Shown here in pieces: positions 61,645 to 64,000 of a stretch of 64,000 nucleotides of DNA (position 1 is the stretch's first letter; each line of letters starts with the position of its first letter). The translations under genes and the position numbers were made by a program. The DNA comes from an uncultured Collinsella sp. (GTDB lineage Bacteria > Actinomycetota > Coriobacteriia > Coriobacteriales > Coriobacteriaceae). The stretch covers positions 11,530 through 75,529 of the forward strand of contig CAUAWV010000004.1 of NCBI GenBank assembly GCA_958433005.1, given 5' to 3'. The notes beneath the pieces were generated by a model, which ran no database searches, had not been told where the DNA came from, and saw nothing but the letters and a program-made list of their open reading frames with translations.

Positions 61645-61752
61645 CTATTTTTTCCGAAGAAAGAATCGGATAATGAAGAATAACAATAAAAAAGGTGCCA
61701 GATATAAAGCAAGTACAAAGGTTAATCCAACGAGACCTTGCAATAATGGCAT
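61645..61752 (-). CDS. Small hydrophobic membrane peptide of the RiPP locus, 35 aa
   Basis: GGGAGGAGTT directly precedes ATG 61752. The product begins MPLLQGLVGLTFVLALYLAP, continues with FLLLFFIIRF and ends FLRKK: a single transmembrane helix with basic C-terminal residues. Same strand as, and 79 bp downstream of, the second precursor gene. Could be a self-protection (immunity) peptide or an export helper; that is inference. Below usual gene-calling length. Confidence 0.6.
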   Translation of the reverse strand: MPLLQGLVGLTFVLALYLAPFLLLFFIIRFFLRKK

Positions 61753-61831
61753 AACTCCTCCCAGACACGAGATTTTGGTATTTGTCCCCATCTTATTTTG
61801 AATTGGACCAAATAGTTCCTAGACACAAAAA

Positions 61832-62011
61832 CTACTCGTCAACTGGATCGCACCAATCTGCTGGCAAAACACAGCTTGATTCTTTATCGACATAGCACCA
61901 ATCCGCAACAGGGCACTCGGCGATGTCGTAAAAATTGCATATATCAACTCCAAGACAACAAGGCTCAACGGGAGTATGTTCATTTGAACCAACAGGATGG
62001 ATATGCTTCAT
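61832..62011 (-). CDS. Cys/Asp-rich RiPP precursor peptide 2, 59 aa
   Basis: GAGGAGC is five to six bases before ATG 62011. The leader starts MKHIHPVGSNEHTPVE and the core has seven Cys (18, 19, 25, 33, 39, 47, 54) with Asp four residues after four of them (C19/D23, C25/D29, C33/D37, C54/D58). It shares MKHIHP, C-x-LG-x-DIC-xx-YD and a C-terminal Trp/His-Cys-xx-Asp pattern with precursor 1 located 30 bp upstream. C-x3-D repeats are the substrate pattern of PapB-type radical SAM enzymes that join Cys sulfur to the Asp beta carbon (freyrasin, a ranthipeptide). Modification is inferred from this and the adjacent maturase. Confidence 0.75.
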   Translation of the reverse strand: MKHIHPVGSNEHTPVEPCCLGVDICNFYDIAECPVADWCYVDKESSCVLPADWCDPVDE

Positions 62012-62041
62012 AACAGCTCCTCACCTTAATCCAATTAGAGA

Positions 62042-62245
62042 CTACGTTTGATCAATGCCACAGTGATCTACAACGCAGATGCTGCCGCCATCCATGTCAT
62101 AGTCGCAGTAATCGTATGCACCACAGCCATCTGCTTTATCATAAACAGTACAGATGTCAGTAATGCCCAAGAGGCAGTCAAAAGACATCGGCTTCACGCC
62201 TGCCTCGTCGCCACTTCCTGGATTAATCGGATGAATATGCTTCAC
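62042..62245 (-). CDS. Cys/Asp-rich RiPP precursor peptide 1, 67 aa
   Basis: GTG 62245 is chosen: GGGAGG lies five bases before it, and it gives MKHIHP, the same beginning as precursor 2. The core (24-67) has exactly six Cys (24, 32, 41, 47, 57, 62) among ten Asp, with C-x3-D at C32/D36 and C41/D45 and C-x2-D at C47/D50, C57/D60 and C62/D65; Gly and Tyr fill the spacers. There is no signal peptide or double-Gly cleavage site. A longer in-frame ORF extends upstream but lacks a ribosome site. Expressed downstream of the maturase on the same strand. Confidence 0.8.
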   Translation of the reverse strand: MKHIHPINPGSGDEAGVKPMSFDCLLGITDICTVYDKADGCGAYDYCDYDMDGGSICVVDHCGIDQT

Positions 62246-62414
62246 GACTACCTCCCTTTGAGTGCAGAAAAACCTCAATATTGTGTATAACAAACCAAGA
62301 TGTCTAGTTCACCATATTTCTAGAATGGTTTCGGCGAACGTAGCAATAAGCTTCGCAGACGGTAATCAGAAGAACGAACACCTCCACAATGGTGACAGCA
62401 ATGCGCTGAACCGC

Positions 62415-63773
62415 TTATTCCGATACAGTAGCTTCTCGTTGATTTTTCTCCTGCGAAGATGAGTGGCGGGAAATAAGGTCAAAAGCCATCTCGTAGCACA
62501 TCTTTCTATATTCACATGATGCAGGGTGTAGACTCTTGGGCAAGTAGCCGTGCTCGTCTGCAGCCTCCCAGCTACAGCCCCCACCACAGAAAGACCGAGC
62601 CCAACAGTCCGTACAGTCAATTCTTTTTTCGACACCCTGACTCCAGTTTTCAATATACCTAGTTTCGTCAATTCCGGTGACGATGTTGCCCATTTTGACT
62701 CGCATCATCCCGACAAACCTGTGACAGGGGTATACGTCCCCTTCGGGAGTCACGGAAATAAAACGCCTGCCAGCCCCGCATCCGACAAAGGCGATCCTGT
62801 TGCTCATAATCAAATCAACTGCAGTTTTCAATGTTCTAAACAAGGGCTTTTCCCCTTGATCAATCTGTTTGAGATATTGATCCGCCAAATCTATTAGGCC
62901 CGCCCTGATTTTGTTTAATGAGTGTTCGTCGAGTTTGATATTCTCATCGAATGAGCTCACGGGCGAGAAGTAAATCCTTCTGAAGCCCATCTCTTTAAAC
63001 TGAAGATAGTCTTCAACAAGGTTACAGTTATTATTTGTTAAGGTCGCTCTTGCGCCGAAGGGGAACGACTCGGAAAAACGACGAACGTTTTTGTCGATAT
63101 CGGAGAAAGAGCCGCCTCCCGTCTTGTACGGGCGCGATGCATCGTGCTTGCATCCTGTACCATCGAGACTAATCAGAACAGAAAACCCGTGCTCCTTGAA
63201 AGAATTCACAGCAGTGTCATTCAAAAGCGTTCCGTTGGTCGTAATAGAATAGGTAAAGTTTCTATTGGGGTATATTCTTTTTGAATAGTCGACCGTTTTC
63301 CATATCAGCGGCTCGTTAATCATGGGTTCCCCACCAAAAAAGACGATCGCAAGCGTTTCGTTTTCCGATGAACTTGCGACGAGGTAGTCGACCGCCTTGA
63401 AGGCTATCTCGTCTGTCATCAGCAGAGGAGACGTTCCATAATCTCCTTTACCGGCAAAACAGTAACTACAACCAAGGTTGCATGCATGTGAAACGTGGAG
63501 TTCGATGGATCTAAGTTTTCGAGGCGTGTCTTTTGTTAAGAAAGTCCGCTCAGACAATCGTTGATACTCATCAATGTCGTCTTCAAGTTCTGCTATGGTC
63601 GTTTGGTCGTAGCCTTTCGCAGCAAGTGACTTTGTTAGCAACTTCGAGTTGACCGTTCTTCCCGATGCTTCAAATATGCGAAGCGCATCTTCTGATGCTT
63701 GGTCAACCTGAAAGCAATTGCGAGTGACCTCATCGAAGCAGTAACGACGATCACTTACTGAGAAAAAATGCAT
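62415..63773 (-). CDS. Radical SAM/SPASM peptide maturase, 452 aa
   Basis: Probable RiPP cross-linking enzyme. The N-terminal ~85 residues (MHFFSVSDRRYCFDEVTRNCFQVDQ...) look like a RiPP recognition element. The radical SAM motif is C98-N-L-G-C102-S-Y-C105, with GGEP (FFGGEPMIN) after it. The C-terminal SPASM region has CGAGRRFISVTPEGDVYPCHRF, CTDCWARSFCGGGCSW and CEYRKMC for two auxiliary [4Fe-4S] clusters, as in thioether-forming maturases. ATG 63773 (GAGG five bases upstream) is preferred over GTG 63803. The two precursor genes follow 170 bp downstream. Substrate assignment rests on neighbourhood. Confidence 0.92.
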   Translation of the reverse strand: MHFFSVSDRRYCFDEVTRNCFQVDQASEDALRIFEASGRTVNSKLLTKSLAAKGYDQTTIAELEDDIDEYQRLSERTFLTKDTPRKLRSIELHVSHACNLGCSYCFAGKGDYGTSPLLMTDEIAFKAVDYLVASSSENETLAIVFFGGEPMINEPLIWKTVDYSKRIYPNRNFTYSITTNGTLLNDTAVNSFKEHGFSVLISLDGTGCKHDASRPYKTGGGSFSDIDKNVRRFSESFPFGARATLTNNNCNLVEDYLQFKEMGFRRIYFSPVSSFDENIKLDEHSLNKIRAGLIDLADQYLKQIDQGEKPLFRTLKTAVDLIMSNRIAFVGCGAGRRFISVTPEGDVYPCHRFVGMMRVKMGNIVTGIDETRYIENWSQGVEKRIDCTDCWARSFCGGGCSWEAADEHGYLPKSLHPASCEYRKMCYEMAFDLISRHSSSQEKNQREATVSE

Positions 63774-64000
63774 ACGTTCCTCAATTTCATGCTGGACTGG
63801 CACTAACCTTGTTTATTGTTGCGCAGCTATAAAAAACCACCAGCGGGGATTCGGTGTGCGGCCCAATCGGACTCCCAAAAGGTTCTATTTGAGACTGGCA
63901 AGCTTTGTGTTGTTGGCACTTCGACAGCGCTCTTTATTCCAACATGGAGCCTTGCAGTTTGAGTCGACTTGCCTCTGGAAGGTCCGATCTTAACTTGATT
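63774..64000. other. Right edge, no gene recognised
   Basis: 227 bases upstream of the maturase to the window end. No reading frame resembles a known protein; the promoter of the RiPP unit should lie here. Confidence 0.4.

Overview
The window looks like chromosome of a gut actinobacterium of class Coriobacteriia, most likely Collinsella. The evidence is GC-rich coding sequence, an actinobacterial kinase/FHA/PP2C/SEDS-PBP cell-wall operon, a mannose-family PTS operon with a DUF956 gene, a DUF5692 membrane protein next to a TetR regulator, and LPXTG-like surface proteins. The genus is inferred from protein resemblance; no search was run.

Layout. 1-18.5 kb is mostly core: the 3' end of an aconitase-family hydratase, two orphan membrane proteins bounded by three copies of a palindromic repeat, clpB, a DUF4143-type ATPase behind a 25-bp-arm palindrome, a large anchored acidic protein, a TetR-DUF5692 operon divergent from a 925-residue Fe-S/FAD oxidoreductase (two matching 15-bp operators lie between them), hypA, and a mannose-family PTS operon (IIAB, IIC, IID, DUF956).

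18.49-32.17 kb is an integrative, mobilizable island inserted in tRNA-Arg(CCT). A 48-bp att repeat flanks it. It carries an XRE repressor, a CAP-domain cell-wall-anchored coiled-coil protein, a lysine/serine-rich secreted protein, a probable oriT with MobC and relaxase, a hidden 41-residue membrane peptide, three consecutive metallophosphoesterase genes (the first frameshifted), a coiled-coil protein, a winged-helix protein, an excisionase and a tyrosine integrase.

32.4-42.6 kb (minus strand) is one operon: soluble-headed membrane kinase, FhaA-like, FhaB-like, PP2C phosphatase, a single-chain SEDS glycosyltransferase/class B PBP fusion, and PknB with four PASTA repeats. 43-49 kb holds a membrane protein with two LuxR helix-turn-helix domains, followed by a secreted protein and a translationally coupled ABC-2 transporter. 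49-54.1 kb is core (dnaX, ybaB, recR). 54.3-58.0 kb is a second kinase/FHA locus.

58-64 kb is accessory: a decayed methyltransferase, an ABC exporter, an IS110-like remnant and, on the minus strand, a compact RiPP locus. The RiPP locus has a radical SAM/SPASM maturase, two paralogous Cys/Asp-rich precursors of 67 and 59 residues with repeated C-x3-D spacing, and a 35-residue membrane peptide. Two of these three small genes lack a usable ORF of the conventional minimum length. This ranthipeptide-like locus is the strongest candidate for an undescribed system here.
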